A stretch of DNA of 63,295 nt from Granulosicoccaceae bacterium (GTDB lineage: Bacteria; Pseudomonadota; Gammaproteobacteria; Granulosicoccales; Granulosicoccaceae). The first letter of the stretch is position 1; every line of letters starts with the position of its first letter. Under the pieces are notes generated by a model, which saw nothing but the letters and a program-made list of their open reading frames with translations, was not told the origin of the DNA and did not search any database. The stretch lies in assembly GCA_020629835.1 (NCBI GenBank), contig JAHDCO010000019.1, forward strand, positions 1 to 63,295, in the 5' to 3' direction. Of the stretch, positions 53,906 through 63,144 are shown one piece after another. The position numbers and the translations under genes are program-made.

Positions 53906-54760
53906 ATGCGATTTGCAACCTACAGCAGCGATAACGAAACGTTTTACGGTGCGGTTACCGATTCGGGTATGGTTGAACTCGGCTCGCGTTTCCCACAATG
54001 GGCGACATTACTTGATGCGGTGAAGGCGGGCGGTTTGCAGGCATTGGCGGATGCCAGCGAGGGTCAAGCGGTAACTCACACGCAGTATCAGTACGAAATG
54101 GTGCTACCCAATGCGCAACGCATTTTGTGTGTGGGGGTGAATTTCCCCGATCGTAACGCCGAATACAAAGACGGCTCGGAACAACCACGCTACATGTCAT
54201 TATTCCCCCGGTTTGCCAGTGGTTTTACCGGCCATGAACGTCCGCTGATTCGTCCGCCAGAAAACCACACCTTAGACTACGAAGGTGAGGTGGCCGTTGT
54301 GATTGGTAAAGCGGGCCGGCGTATTACACAGGCGGATGCCTATGATCATATTGCTGCACTGACTCTATGTAACGAAGGCACCATCCGGGACTGGGTGCGT
54401 CATGCAAAGTTTAATGTAACCCAAGGCAAAAACTGGGACTGTTCGGGCGCCTTGGGGCCGTGGCTCGTGCCGTTTACTGACGCCAGTCAGCTGGATGATG
54501 CGCGCATCATTACCCGGGTCAACGGTGAGGTGCGCCAAGACGATACCTTGAACCGCATGATGTTTCCGATTCGCCGAGAGATTGAGTACATCTCAACGTT
54601 TATGACGCTTCAACCCGGGGACATCATTATTACCGGTACACCCACAGGTGCCGGCGCACGCTTTGATCCACCGCGTTACCTAACACCCGGTGATGTGGTT
54701 GAAATTGAAGTGGAAGGCATCGGAACACTGCGTAATGGCGTTGAGGATGAGACGGTATGA
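53906..54760 (+). CDS. hpaG: FAH-family HHDD isomerase/OPET decarboxylase
   Basis: 284 residues, a single fumarylacetoacetase-like domain: VGVNFPDRNAEYK, DYEGEVAVVIGK (metal Glu), and IITGTPTGAG. In E. coli HpaG has two FAH repeats (about 430 residues) that do decarboxylation and isomerisation. Here one copy is present, so one step might be done by another protein. It overlaps hpaH by four bases. Confidence 0.88.
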   Translation: MRFATYSSDNETFYGAVTDSGMVELGSRFPQWATLLDAVKAGGLQALADASEGQAVTHTQYQYEMVLPNAQRILCVGVNFPDRNAEYKDGSEQPRYMSLFPRFASGFTGHERPLIRPPENHTLDYEGEVAVVIGKAGRRITQADAYDHIAALTLCNEGTIRDWVRHAKFNVTQGKNWDCSGALGPWLVPFTDASQLDDARIITRVNGEVRQDDTLNRMMFPIRREIEYISTFMTLQPGDIIITGTPTGAGARFDPPRYLTPGDVVEIEVEGIGTLRNGVEDETV

Positions 54761-55557
54761 CGCCAGAACAGCACACCCATGCAGCTCAAGCGTTACTTAA
54801 TGCGGAGCAAACGGGTCAACAAACTGGTTTACTTACCTTGCAACATCCTGATATGACGATGGATGATGCTTACGCGATACAGAATGAAATTTATCGCGCC
54901 AAGCTTGAAGCGGGTCGACAGGTTGTTGGTTGGAAGATTGGCTTGACCTCAAAGGCAATGCAAAGCGCGCTAAATATCGATATTCCAGACAGCGGTATTT
55001 TGTTTGACGATATGGTGTTCGAGCACAATGCATGCGTTCCAGCTGGACGTTTTATACAACCAAGGATTGAAGCTGAAATCGCGTTTGTTATGAAAACGGC
55101 ATTGGGTGGAGCTGATGTAACCCGGGACGATGTCATCGCCGCTACCGATTATGTTGCACCGTCGATTGAGATCTTGGACACACGCATCGTACGCAAGGAT
55201 CAGCAAACTGGCGCGATACGTAAGGTGTTTGACACCATCAGTGACAACGCGGCAAACGCGGGTGTCGTTCTGGGTGCTGAACGGCATGCGGTTGATGCAT
55301 TTGACTTACGTTGGGTGGGTGCGATTGTCGCTCACAACCACACCGTTGAAGAAACCGGTTTGGGCGCAGGTGTATTAAATGACCCGATACAAAGCATGGT
55401 GTGGCTGGCCCAGCGTATGGCGCAGTATGGTCAACAAATTGAACCTGGGCACATTGTGTTGTCAGGTAGTTTTATTCGGCCGGTGGAATGCCCGTCAGGG
55501 TCGAAGATACAGGCAGACTTCGGGGCGTTTGGCAACGTGAATATTGCGTTTGAGTAG
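54757..55557 (+). CDS. hpaH: 2-oxo-hept-4-ene-1,7-dioate hydratase
   Basis: 266 residues, hydratase/decarboxylase fold related to FAH: VVGWKIGLTSKAMQ, RIEAEIAFVM and VVLSGSFIRPVEC-type C-terminus. It hydrates the dienoate before aldol cleavage. The aldolase HpaI is not in the window. Confidence 0.93.
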   Translation: MTPEQHTHAAQALLNAEQTGQQTGLLTLQHPDMTMDDAYAIQNEIYRAKLEAGRQVVGWKIGLTSKAMQSALNIDIPDSGILFDDMVFEHNACVPAGRFIQPRIEAEIAFVMKTALGGADVTRDDVIAATDYVAPSIEILDTRIVRKDQQTGAIRKVFDTISDNAANAGVVLGAERHAVDAFDLRWVGAIVAHNHTVEETGLGAGVLNDPIQSMVWLAQRMAQYGQQIEPGHIVLSGSFIRPVECPSGSKIQADFGAFGNVNIAFE

Positions 55558-55638
55558 GGCTTAGCTTGAGAGTGATTTTGATCTGAAAGTGATTTAATTC
55601 TCCAAGGACGGCTTATTCTCAAATATCGTCCATCAACG

Positions 55639-56679
55639 CTATGAATGGTGTTGCCACCACCGAGATAGTAACGGTGCGCCTAAAATTATAAATACCAGTC
55701 GCACCAAATGATGTGCAACCACCACACCCACATTAGCACCGGCGGCAAGGCTTAAAATAGCAATTTCTGCCTGACCCGAAGGCCAGAAAGACAGGAAACG
55801 CTGCACATCCGGTACGTCGCTGACCCAGGCAGTAATCGAAATAAATAGCGTGGCCAGTATCAACAGCAGTACAACAAAACCACTGGTTGCGACGATGTCC
55901 TTACGAATCTCTTTTGCGGTGATGCCGTGGTAGTTAATACCGACGCCTAAGCCAATAAAAAACTGCGATACCGTTACCGCTTCCTGTGAGGGTCGCTCTG
56001 ACAAGATGCCGAGCAGACTCAACGGGATAGCGACAAGAATGGGCCCGATGACTGATGCGCCGAAGAGTTTTAATTGTTTCGCTGCCTGCCAACCAATAAT
56101 ACCAATGAGCACGATCAAGCCGTTGTGATAAACGGGCAGGCTTGCCGACGGTGGCCCCAGCGCGTTATCCAAACTCACCTCATAAACATGAATCAGAATG
56201 AGCGGTGCAAATGACACCATCAGAAGCAGTCGCGTGGCATGCACTAACGATAAAGTGCGCGCATTAGCACCAGCCTCCTGACCGAATGCCACCATGTCCT
56301 GCAACGCACCGGGCATGGCTGAATAATAGGCCGTGGTTCGGTCGTAACCCATCAGCCGGTGGAAGTACACACCGCCACACACAGCGATCAGAATCACATA
56401 AACCGGCACGAGTAATAGCGTGGGCAACAGTGCGCCAAAGCTTGCGAACAGTTCCGCGCTAAACGAGGTGCCAATCGCTACACCCAAAACGGTGCGGCTA
56501 ATGGTGGACAGTAACGGGAATCCTTGCAGCGGGACTTTGGCCACCGCCAACACCAAACAGCTGCCTAAGGCCCCGAATAGAAACGGTAGTGGCATACCCA
56601 GCGCAACGAAAAACCAGCCCAGCAGCACAGCGGCCAGCACCGTGTATACCTGCGTGAAATTGGGTGGGGTAAGTGTCAT
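55639..56679 (-). CDS. AbrB-family (PF05145) membrane protein, probable transporter
   Basis: 346 residues from ATG 56679; the frame runs upstream to 56850 inside the regulator gene. About nine to ten hydrophobic helices in two repeats ([45 protein letters not shown]). Old records call it ammonia monooxygenase, which is wrong for this fold. It is divergent from the GntR gene and probably carries the organic acid used by TcuAB. Confidence 0.82.
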   Translation of the reverse strand: MTLTPPNFTQVYTVLAAVLLGWFFVALGMPLPFLFGALGSCLVLAVAKVPLQGFPLLSTISRTVLGVAIGTSFSAELFASFGALLPTLLLVPVYVILIAVCGGVYFHRLMGYDRTTAYYSAMPGALQDMVAFGQEAGANARTLSLVHATRLLLMVSFAPLILIHVYEVSLDNALGPPSASLPVYHNGLIVLIGIIGWQAAKQLKLFGASVIGPILVAIPLSLLGILSERPSQEAVTVSQFFIGLGVGINYHGITAKEIRKDIVATSGFVVLLLILATLFISITAWVSDVPDVQRFLSFWPSGQAEIAILSLAAGANVGVVVAHHLVRLVFIILGAPLLSRWWQHHS

Positions 56680-56687
56680 TGGCAACA

Positions 56688-56707
56688 TTGTATACAAAAG
56701 TATACAA
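56688..56707. promoter_or_regulatory. perfect 20-bp GntR operator
   Basis: TTGTATAC (56688-56695), AAAA, GTATACAA (56700-56707): a perfect palindrome in the divergent promoter. It lies between TTGGCA (56679-56684) and TACAAT (56703-56708; 18-base spacer), so the regulator can block its own promoter. The predicted start is at or near the GntR ATG (56715), implying a leaderless mRNA. Confidence 0.75.
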
Positions 56708-56714
56708 TACGGCC

Positions 56715-57371
56715 ATGAGCGTGAACGCTGACAACCAAGCCGACTCTTGCTACCAGCAGTTGATCCAGGGGCTGCATCGGTCTCATATCTTGCCCGGTGA
56801 CTATTTGCGCGAGCAAACCTTGGCCAAAGAGTTTGGAGTAAGCCGAACACCTATACGTGAGGCGCTTCGGAAACTCGAAGCCGAGGGCCTTGTGCACTCG
56901 GAGCCCAGGCTGGGTATGCGAGTTAGAACCCTGGACTATGCGGAAGTGATTGAACTGTACGAAGTTAGGGAAGTGCATGAGCGAGCGGTGGCTCGTTTGG
57001 CGGCGAGCAAAGCGACTGACATTGAACTAGATGAGCTAAAAGCACTTCAGGCTGATTTAGAAAAACAACAAAACCATCCTAAGCGCATGGCTTCTTTGAA
57101 CTTACAGTTCCATATGGCGTTGCTACACATGGCGAAAAATCGATTCTTGATTCGTGCGGTGAAAACCATGCAACGTACTTTGTTGTTATTGGGCCCTTCC
57201 ACCTTGTCTGATCCAAAACGCGCGAAGACCGCCATCAAAGAGCATCGCGCGTTAATCAAGGCCTTAGAACAGGGTAACGCCGATGAGGCGGAGCGCATTA
57301 TGGCGGCACACTTGCAAAACGCGCAACGATCACGCATTCGACAAATACAGCGAGCAATAACCCGTGGTTAG
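56715..57371 (+). CDS. GntR-family (FCD-type) regulator
   Basis: 218 residues from ATG 56715. Winged HTH ([31 protein letters not shown]) and FCD ligand domain ([15 protein letters not shown], metal/acid-binding His in HLQNAQR). FCD regulators sense small carboxylates. It overlaps tcuA by eight bases, so it probably senses the acid TcuAB uses. Confidence 0.9.
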   Translation: MSVNADNQADSCYQQLIQGLHRSHILPGDYLREQTLAKEFGVSRTPIREALRKLEAEGLVHSEPRLGMRVRTLDYAEVIELYEVREVHERAVARLAASKATDIELDELKALQADLEKQQNHPKRMASLNLQFHMALLHMAKNRFLIRAVKTMQRTLLLLGPSTLSDPKRAKTAIKEHRALIKALEQGNADEAERIMAAHLQNAQRSRIRQIQRAITRG

Positions 57372-58812
57372 TCCGGTAACTTCAATTGCCTATGATCGCA
57401 ATCTGATGACACCCGGTGTGGGAGATGTCATCGCGGATGTATTGGTGGTTGGTGGTGGCAATGCCGCACTGTGTGCAGCTATATCTGCTGCACAAGCGGG
57501 CGCTCGTGTTTGCTTACTGGAGCGATCACCCAAAACGTATCGCGGCGGAAACAGCCGGCATGTACGAAATTTTCGGTGTGCGCATACCGGTGACTTAGGC
57601 GTGCTGTCAGGGGATTATGAACTGGATGAATTCTATGACGACCTGGTTCGAGTAACTAAGGGCAATACCGATGAGGCCATGGCAAAGTCTGTCATCAATG
57701 ACTCAGCGGAATGTTATGACTGGATGATTGAACAAGGGGTTTTGTTCCAGCCGGCCCTATCCGGCACCTTGTCCTTGTCCCGAACCAATGCATTTTTTCT
57801 AGGTGGTGGTAAAGCGCTGGTCAACACCTACTACCAACGCTGTGAAGATTTAGGCGTGGATATCCACTACAACGCAACGGTACTGGATGTACACATTGAG
57901 GATGGTTTTGCCGATGGTGTGTTGGTGGATTTCGACGGGCAACAGACGTATGTTCGCGCTAAAGCGCTGGTGTTCGCATCAGGCGGCTACGAATCCAACA
58001 AAGAGTGGCTGGCCCGTCATTGGGGCGATAAAGCCATTAACTTCTTAATACGCGGTACGCCCTACAACCGGGGAGAAGTACTGAAGTGCTTGCTGGATTC
58101 TGGCGCAGATTCCATAGGTGACCCTACGCAGTGTCATGCCGTGGCAATTGATGGTCGGGCGCCCGAGTACGATGGTGGCATCGTGACCCGATTAGATTGT
58201 GTGCCGTTTTCTGTGGTGCTGAATGCCGATGGTCAACGTTTCTACGATGAAGGTGAGGACGTTTGGCCAAAACGGTATGCCATCTGGGGTCGTTTGGTGG
58301 CCGCGCAACCCAACCAAATCGGTTATTGCATCATTGATAGCCAGTCTAAAGATTTGTTTATGCCGTCCGTGTTCCCTGCCGACGAGGCAAATACCTTGTC
58401 AGAATTGTTCGGCACGCTGGGCTTGCCGGTTGATGAGGCGTTAGAAACGGTTGAGCAGTTTAATGATGCGTGCCGCCCCGGGACGTTTCAATCCAATGAC
58501 TTAGACGGTCTATCGACAGAAGGGTTGTCTCCAGAAAAAACCAATTGGGCTCGCCCAATAGTGAAACCACCGTTTTATGGTTATGTATTAAAACCTGGCG
58601 TGACGTTTACTTATCTTGGAGTAAATGTGGATGCGAATTCGCGTGTTTCGTTTAATGAAAAACGCTCGGAAAACGTTTGGGCCGCGGGAGAAATAGTCGC
58701 CGGTAATATCTTGGGTGAAGGGTACTTAGCAGGCTTTGGAATGACCATAGGCACCGTCTTTAGCCGAAAAGCAGGGCAACAGGCAGGAGCTTATGCAAAC
58801 ACAAACGCTTAA
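57364..58812 (+). CDS. tcuA: FAD-dependent tricarballylate dehydrogenase
   Basis: 482 residues from GTG 57364. FAD site [21 protein letters not shown], fumarate-reductase-type flavoprotein with [12 protein letters not shown], and C-terminal [22 protein letters not shown]. TcuA oxidises tricarballylate to aconitate with TcuB. A related flavoprotein acting on another acid cannot be excluded. Overlaps tcuB by 20 bases. Confidence 0.88.
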   Translation: MVSPVTSIAYDRNLMTPGVGDVIADVLVVGGGNAALCAAISAAQAGARVCLLERSPKTYRGGNSRHVRNFRCAHTGDLGVLSGDYELDEFYDDLVRVTKGNTDEAMAKSVINDSAECYDWMIEQGVLFQPALSGTLSLSRTNAFFLGGGKALVNTYYQRCEDLGVDIHYNATVLDVHIEDGFADGVLVDFDGQQTYVRAKALVFASGGYESNKEWLARHWGDKAINFLIRGTPYNRGEVLKCLLDSGADSIGDPTQCHAVAIDGRAPEYDGGIVTRLDCVPFSVVLNADGQRFYDEGEDVWPKRYAIWGRLVAAQPNQIGYCIIDSQSKDLFMPSVFPADEANTLSELFGTLGLPVDEALETVEQFNDACRPGTFQSNDLDGLSTEGLSPEKTNWARPIVKPPFYGYVLKPGVTFTYLGVNVDANSRVSFNEKRSENVWAAGEIVAGNILGEGYLAGFGMTIGTVFSRKAGQQAGAYANTNA

Positions 58813-59893
58813 CTTAACTGGCGATAGCAGCATCACATCTGAGGCGTTACACGATGAAGCGGCGCGCCAGCTAAGCATCTGTAATTCATGTCGCTATTGT
58901 GAAGGCTATTGCAGTGCCTTTCAGGGGTTAACCCGCTTTCGATCTTTGGATGCCTCCAGGGTGAGTCACCTGGCTAACTTGTGCCACAACTGCCGCGGGT
59001 GTTACTACGCGTGTCAGTATACCGAGCCACACGAGTTCGCGATTAATATTCCAGCCATTCTGGCGAATGTGCGTGCCGACAACTGGGAGCAGCACATTCA
59101 TCCAAGGTGGCTAGCCAAAGCCATGCAGCGTCAAGTTGCGCCTTACGTGCTGTTGACCTTGTTTTTTATTCTGGTCTTTTCATTTGGCTTGGGAGTGCCG
59201 TGGTTATCTGACCAAGCGTTTTACAGCGCTATCAGTCACAACGTACTGGTTGCCGTATTTACGCCTTTGTTTGTTCTGCCGTTGGTCTTTTTGGGGTTTG
59301 GCCTTCGCAACTACTGGCGTGCCGTTGGCGGCAGTACATTACGTCTCAAGGATGTAAAAGCAGCAGTTCAGTCGGCCGCCACCATGCGTCAGCTCAGCGG
59401 CGGGCAAGGCCAGGGGTGTAACTACGAAAAAAAGGAGCGCTACAGTTCAGCCCGGCGTTGGTCGCATCAATTGACCATGTACGGTTTCTTGCTGTGTTTT
59501 GCCAGTACGTCCACAGCCACGGTTTATCATTATGTGTTTGGATGGGAAGCCCCGTACTCGTTATTCAGTTTGCCTAAGCTCTTCGGGGTAACTGGGGGAG
59601 TCATGCTATCTGTTGGTACGGCGGCATTGGCCTATTTAAAATCCCAAGCCGATCCGGCCCTGGGCTCGCAGTCGCGCGGTGCAGTGGAGTATGTTTTTGT
59701 CGGACTTTTGTTTATGGTGTCCACCACGGGTCTTTTGTTATATTTCTTCAGTGGAACAGCGCTTGCCAGTTTCTGGCTCATTATTCACTTAGCGTTCATC
59801 GCTACGTTTTTTATCGCTGTGCCGTATTCTAAAATGGCGCACGGATTTTTTCGATTTGCTGCCTTATGCCGAGAGGCCCAATTGCAGCGTTAG
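58793..59893 (+). CDS. tcuB: TcuB/CitB electron-transfer membrane protein
   Basis: 366 residues. Two Cys clusters ICNSCRYCEGYCS and LCHNCRGCYYACQ for two [4Fe-4S] centres, then about six membrane helices with His residues that could hold haem or quinone. It passes electrons from TcuA to the membrane pool. In Salmonella TcuC is the permease; here AbrB may replace it. Confidence 0.9.
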   Translation: MQTQTLNLTGDSSITSEALHDEAARQLSICNSCRYCEGYCSAFQGLTRFRSLDASRVSHLANLCHNCRGCYYACQYTEPHEFAINIPAILANVRADNWEQHIHPRWLAKAMQRQVAPYVLLTLFFILVFSFGLGVPWLSDQAFYSAISHNVLVAVFTPLFVLPLVFLGFGLRNYWRAVGGSTLRLKDVKAAVQSAATMRQLSGGQGQGCNYEKKERYSSARRWSHQLTMYGFLLCFASTSTATVYHYVFGWEAPYSLFSLPKLFGVTGGVMLSVGTAALAYLKSQADPALGSQSRGAVEYVFVGLLFMVSTTGLLLYFFSGTALASFWLIIHLAFIATFFIAVPYSKMAHGFFRFAALCREAQLQR

Positions 59894-59980
59894 GCGTTTA
59901 AGTTGAGTAAACCGCGTGAATAAACCGTATGTGTAAATCCTGTGAGTAAAACGTGTGATCACATCCAATAAGGATGCAGT

Positions 59981-60382
59981 ATGAGCGGTGAAACGAACTT
60001 ATCCGTACTGCTGAGTTCCATGCAGCCCGAGCTTTCTGACGTTGAGTACGTATTTTGTACGTTCGTAGGACAGCACTATGGCGATCGAATGGATTTAAAC
60101 CCCATTGTGTCGGTAGTAGAAGAAGAGGGGTTGACTCTGATTATTCCTCGTTCGGTAGCCGACGAGCATGCAATTGACTACGACTCAGTGATGAAGAAAA
60201 TAACCTTAAAGGTTCATTCCAGTCTTGAAGCTGTGGGCTTAACTGCTGCATTTGCCAGTGTACTTGGCGAACACAACATCAGTGCAAACGTGGTAGCGGG
60301 TTTTTATCACGACCATATCTTTGTGCAAAGTGATCGTGCCGATTCGGCTATGGCTGCGCTGAAAACACTCAGTCAAAAGTAG
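59981..60382 (+). CDS. ACT-domain protein
   Basis: 133 residues, two ACT-like modules (LIIPRSVADEHAIDYDSVMKKITLKVHSSLEAVGLTAAFASVLGE, then SANVVAGFYHDHIFV). The family binds amino acids or other small molecules. It follows tcuB by 87 bases and precedes a GNAT-like protein. The target is unknown. Confidence 0.75.
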   Translation: MSGETNLSVLLSSMQPELSDVEYVFCTFVGQHYGDRMDLNPIVSVVEEEGLTLIIPRSVADEHAIDYDSVMKKITLKVHSSLEAVGLTAAFASVLGEHNISANVVAGFYHDHIFVQSDRADSAMAALKTLSQK

Positions 60383-60404
60383 TTGTTTGGCGCAGACTAA
60401 CGCC

Positions 60405-61118
60405 ATGAGCAAAGTAAAATGGGCTATAGATAACAATATTGAGCTGTGCCACAGTGTAGCGCTTGCTCATGAGCTAAGCCCTGTCCGTCTTCCGGACGTG
60501 TGGCGATGCGGTGCACCTATGCCACCGTTTTATCCGAATCTGATCACGCGATCCGCGCATCAATTGGCCCAAACTGAAATACGGGAATTAAAAGATCTGT
60601 TGCCGGGCGGTTGGGGTGTGAAGGACAGTTTTGCTAACCTGGACCTGGGTGATGAGAGATTTCAATGTGTGATATCGGGTGCCTGGTTTTGTACCTCGTT
60701 GACGCAGTGGGTTAGTCCGGTCGCTACCTCACCTTTGAAGTGCGTACCCGTAACTTCGGAAGAGACATTTAAACAGTGGTTGTTGGCTTGGAACTCAGAT
60801 GTGGCTTACCGAGTATTTCCTAAGGGCATTTGGCAGCAACACAACCTTCTGTTTTTGTTCATTAAAGCCGGTCAAGATGTTGTGGGTGGCTGTTTACTCA
60901 ATACGCCAGCGCAGGACGCAACCCGAATATACGATTCCCCCGTGGTAGGGTTATCCAACTGGTTCGGTGATTTGGCTGCTATACGATGGGCATTAGATCA
61001 ACAGGTGTCAGCCGATACGACGCTCGTAGGCTACACCGACCTTGATGAGATAGATGCGTTGGAACTTCTTGGATTTGAACGGTTATCTAACCTGCGCGTT
61101 TGGGTGCATACCCCATGA
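60405..61118 (+). CDS. unknown protein with GNAT-like C-terminus
   Basis: 237 residues from ATG 60405; TTG 60387 is possible. The N-terminal half is not recognised. The last about 70 residues (DLAAIRWALDQQVSADTTLVGYTDL, ALELLGFERLSNLRVWV) look like the end of a GNAT fold but without a clear acetyl-CoA loop. It overlaps the LysR gene by four bases. Confidence 0.6.
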   Translation: MSKVKWAIDNNIELCHSVALAHELSPVRLPDVWRCGAPMPPFYPNLITRSAHQLAQTEIRELKDLLPGGWGVKDSFANLDLGDERFQCVISGAWFCTSLTQWVSPVATSPLKCVPVTSEETFKQWLLAWNSDVAYRVFPKGIWQQHNLLFLFIKAGQDVVGGCLLNTPAQDATRIYDSPVVGLSNWFGDLAAIRWALDQQVSADTTLVGYTDLDEIDALELLGFERLSNLRVWVHTP

Positions 61119-62035
61119 CGTCCACACGATACCAACTGCCCCCCATGCCTGCGTTGATGGCGTTTGAGTCCGCTGCCCGCCTGTTGAGTTTCAAAGACGC
61201 GGCGACCGAGATGGACGTTACGCCAAGCGCCATAAGCCAGCATGTGAAATCTCTCGAACAATTACTGCAAACCAATTTGTTCGAGCGTAAACATCGGGGT
61301 GTACAACTCACTGACGCAGGGCGAAAGCTGCATGCGGCGCTTGAGCACGGGTTGAATCATTTGGCTCAGGCAGTAATTGATATCGAAGCCATGAGCACAC
61401 AGCGCCCTGTTACCATATATGCCACCACGGCGATGTCATCATTGTGGCTAACACCGCGGCTTGCGCAGTTCTGGAAGGACCATGGCGATGTCACGGTGAA
61501 TCAGTTTGTGTCGGATACGGATTCGTATAGAGCGAGCGAATGCGATTTAAAAATTTGGTACGGCCAGCCTTCTGAATTTGAGACGGATGCGCAGCTGTTG
61601 TTTCAAGACCGATTAGTCCCGGTTTGTAGTCCACGCTACGCAGAAGCGTTTCCCAACCGATCTGTGGACGCGTTGTCAAAGCAAAAATTGATTCATCTAG
61701 ATTCGTTTGCGACAGGCAGCCCATGGACGACTTGGCCGGAGTGGTTTGAGTTACAGGGTTGCGAGGGCGACTTCTCGCAAGGCCCGCGTGTAAACAACTA
61801 CTCCATTGCTGTGCAGGCCGCCATTGATGATGTCGGTTTTGTGCTGGGTTGGGAGCGCTTATTACTACCCCTGATCCGCCAGGGTGCATTAGTGCCCATC
61901 ACTGAGTTGGCGATTGACGCGCCACACAGTTTTTATATCTCTGGACCTAGTGGTAAGGCATTGTCGGAGCCTGCTGCTTTGCTTAAAGACTGGCTGCTGT
62001 GTTCTTTAGGAACTGCCCCAGTTGATTGGGGATAA
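61115..62035 (+). CDS. LysR-family regulator, GcvA-like
   Basis: 306 residues from ATG 61115. HTH in AATEMDVTPSAISQHVKSLEQLL, then the GcvA-type effector domain with ATTAMSSLWLTPRLAQF and a WTTWPEWF strand. Its stop TAA is inside a GGGGATAA sequence that may be the end of the adjacent insertion element. The effector is unknown. Confidence 0.9.
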   Translation: MTSTRYQLPPMPALMAFESAARLLSFKDAATEMDVTPSAISQHVKSLEQLLQTNLFERKHRGVQLTDAGRKLHAALEHGLNHLAQAVIDIEAMSTQRPVTIYATTAMSSLWLTPRLAQFWKDHGDVTVNQFVSDTDSYRASECDLKIWYGQPSEFETDAQLLFQDRLVPVCSPRYAEAFPNRSVDALSKQKLIHLDSFATGSPWTTWPEWFELQGCEGDFSQGPRVNNYSIAVQAAIDDVGFVLGWERLLLPLIRQGALVPITELAIDAPHSFYISGPSGKALSEPAALLKDWLLCSLGTAPVDWG

Positions 62036-63025
62036 CTAAGACATTTGTCATCGTATTTATGCGTGGCTGGTCCGGGGGCGTCGTTTTTTGCGATCAGTCT
62101 CTAATCGATCGCACAGCACATCAATATAGATATCGATGTGATCGGCTAGTCGCTCAGGCCGCTTTGTTGTGCACCAAGTGCGACGATTTAAACGGTTGAC
62201 CTTCGCACGGATGTTGGCAAACGAATGGTTCACCGAAAACAACGGGTCGAACCGCGTCTTTTTTAACTCCCCTTGACCAACTATGCAGCCCCGATCGCTA
62301 ATGTGCACGCTGTTTGTAGCGTCTGGAAAAAACTGTTTTATCAATCGGGGATAGTGTTTGTGTCCGTCGATTTTGAAGTGAACATTTGGCGGCAGAATGG
62401 CTTGTAGCTCTTGAAATAATTTGTTCCGTGCCATGATGCTGTCATCGGTACGTTTGCCGTAGCGTTTCCTCGATATCGCCGCCAGACGGCCAAATGCGGG
62501 AATTGAGGCAACTCGGAACCCCAAGGGTATTCGAACCTCATCTATCACGGCAAAGGGCACAGTCAACGGTTTGCAGTTCGTATGTTCGAACGTCAGTAAG
62601 TCATCAAACTGCACCGTTTTTATTGGTCCGTGTGCATCAATATAGGCCTGAAGCTTTCGTTGGTTTTTTTCCCTAGCGCGCTCTGCCAGCCAGATTAACC
62701 GTGCGGCGACTGTTTTGATATTCACCCCCACCAGTTCAGCAATATCACGAGGGCACATGTTGCTGGCCAAGCAAAATCGAACCGTTTCGTTGATGCGACG
62801 ACGCTTCTGACGGTAGGTGGGAGTCAAGGTCGCGTTAGAAAACTTCTTGCCGCATTCCTTGCAGCGTATGCGTTGGATGGATTTTGAATCGTCGGCCCGG
62901 TGATAAAAGCCGTCACGAACAAGTGAAGCCCTGGGCGCATCGCAGCGCGGGCAATGTGTGGTCGCGTCCATGCGAACCCCTACTAAATTGTCGAGGTCAC
63001 CAGATTAACAGAAATTTTTATCCCC
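62028..63025. mobile_element. IS1-like insertion element, probable boundaries
   Basis: GGGGATAA (62028-62035) and TTATCCCC (63018-63025) are inverted 8-base ends flanking the transposase gene. The 998-base length fits an IS1-like element. No clear target-site duplication is seen, so the boundaries are tentative; the element may be old or domesticated. Confidence 0.35.
62057..62971 (-). CDS. IS1-like transposase
   Basis: 304 residues. N-terminal zinc ribbon (HCPRCDAPRASLV, RIRCKECGKKF), HTH (NMCPRDIAELVGVNIKTVAARL), then a DDE-like region (VQFDDLLTFEHT, FKIDGHKHYPRL) and the conserved RAKVNRLNRRTWCTTKRPERL end, in the InsAB-fused IS1-related group. It is intact by length. Confidence 0.82.
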   Translation of the reverse strand: MDATTHCPRCDAPRASLVRDGFYHRADDSKSIQRIRCKECGKKFSNATLTPTYRQKRRRINETVRFCLASNMCPRDIAELVGVNIKTVAARLIWLAERAREKNQRKLQAYIDAHGPIKTVQFDDLLTFEHTNCKPLTVPFAVIDEVRIPLGFRVASIPAFGRLAAISRKRYGKRTDDSIMARNKLFQELQAILPPNVHFKIDGHKHYPRLIKQFFPDATNSVHISDRGCIVGQGELKKTRFDPLFSVNHSFANIRAKVNRLNRRTWCTTKRPERLADHIDIYIDVLCDRLETDRKKRRPRTSHA

Positions 63026-63144
63026 AGTGTTCTGGAGCAGTTTTTAGAGGTTACCCAGACTAATCCCAGCATTAGCCAAACAGTATTGATTTGTCGGGGC
63101 AAAACAGGCTAAAAGATCCTGCAGTAGTGTTTCGGGATACCACA

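Noticed and set aside
55639-56679. Ammonia monooxygenase label for the AbrB protein
   Set aside because: No copper-binding or monooxygenase motifs; it is a multi-helix transporter-like protein.
62018-63035. Target-site duplication flanking the IS1-like element
   Set aside because: The bases outside the proposed ends (AGTTGATT and AGTGTTCT) match only partly, so I do not claim a duplication.
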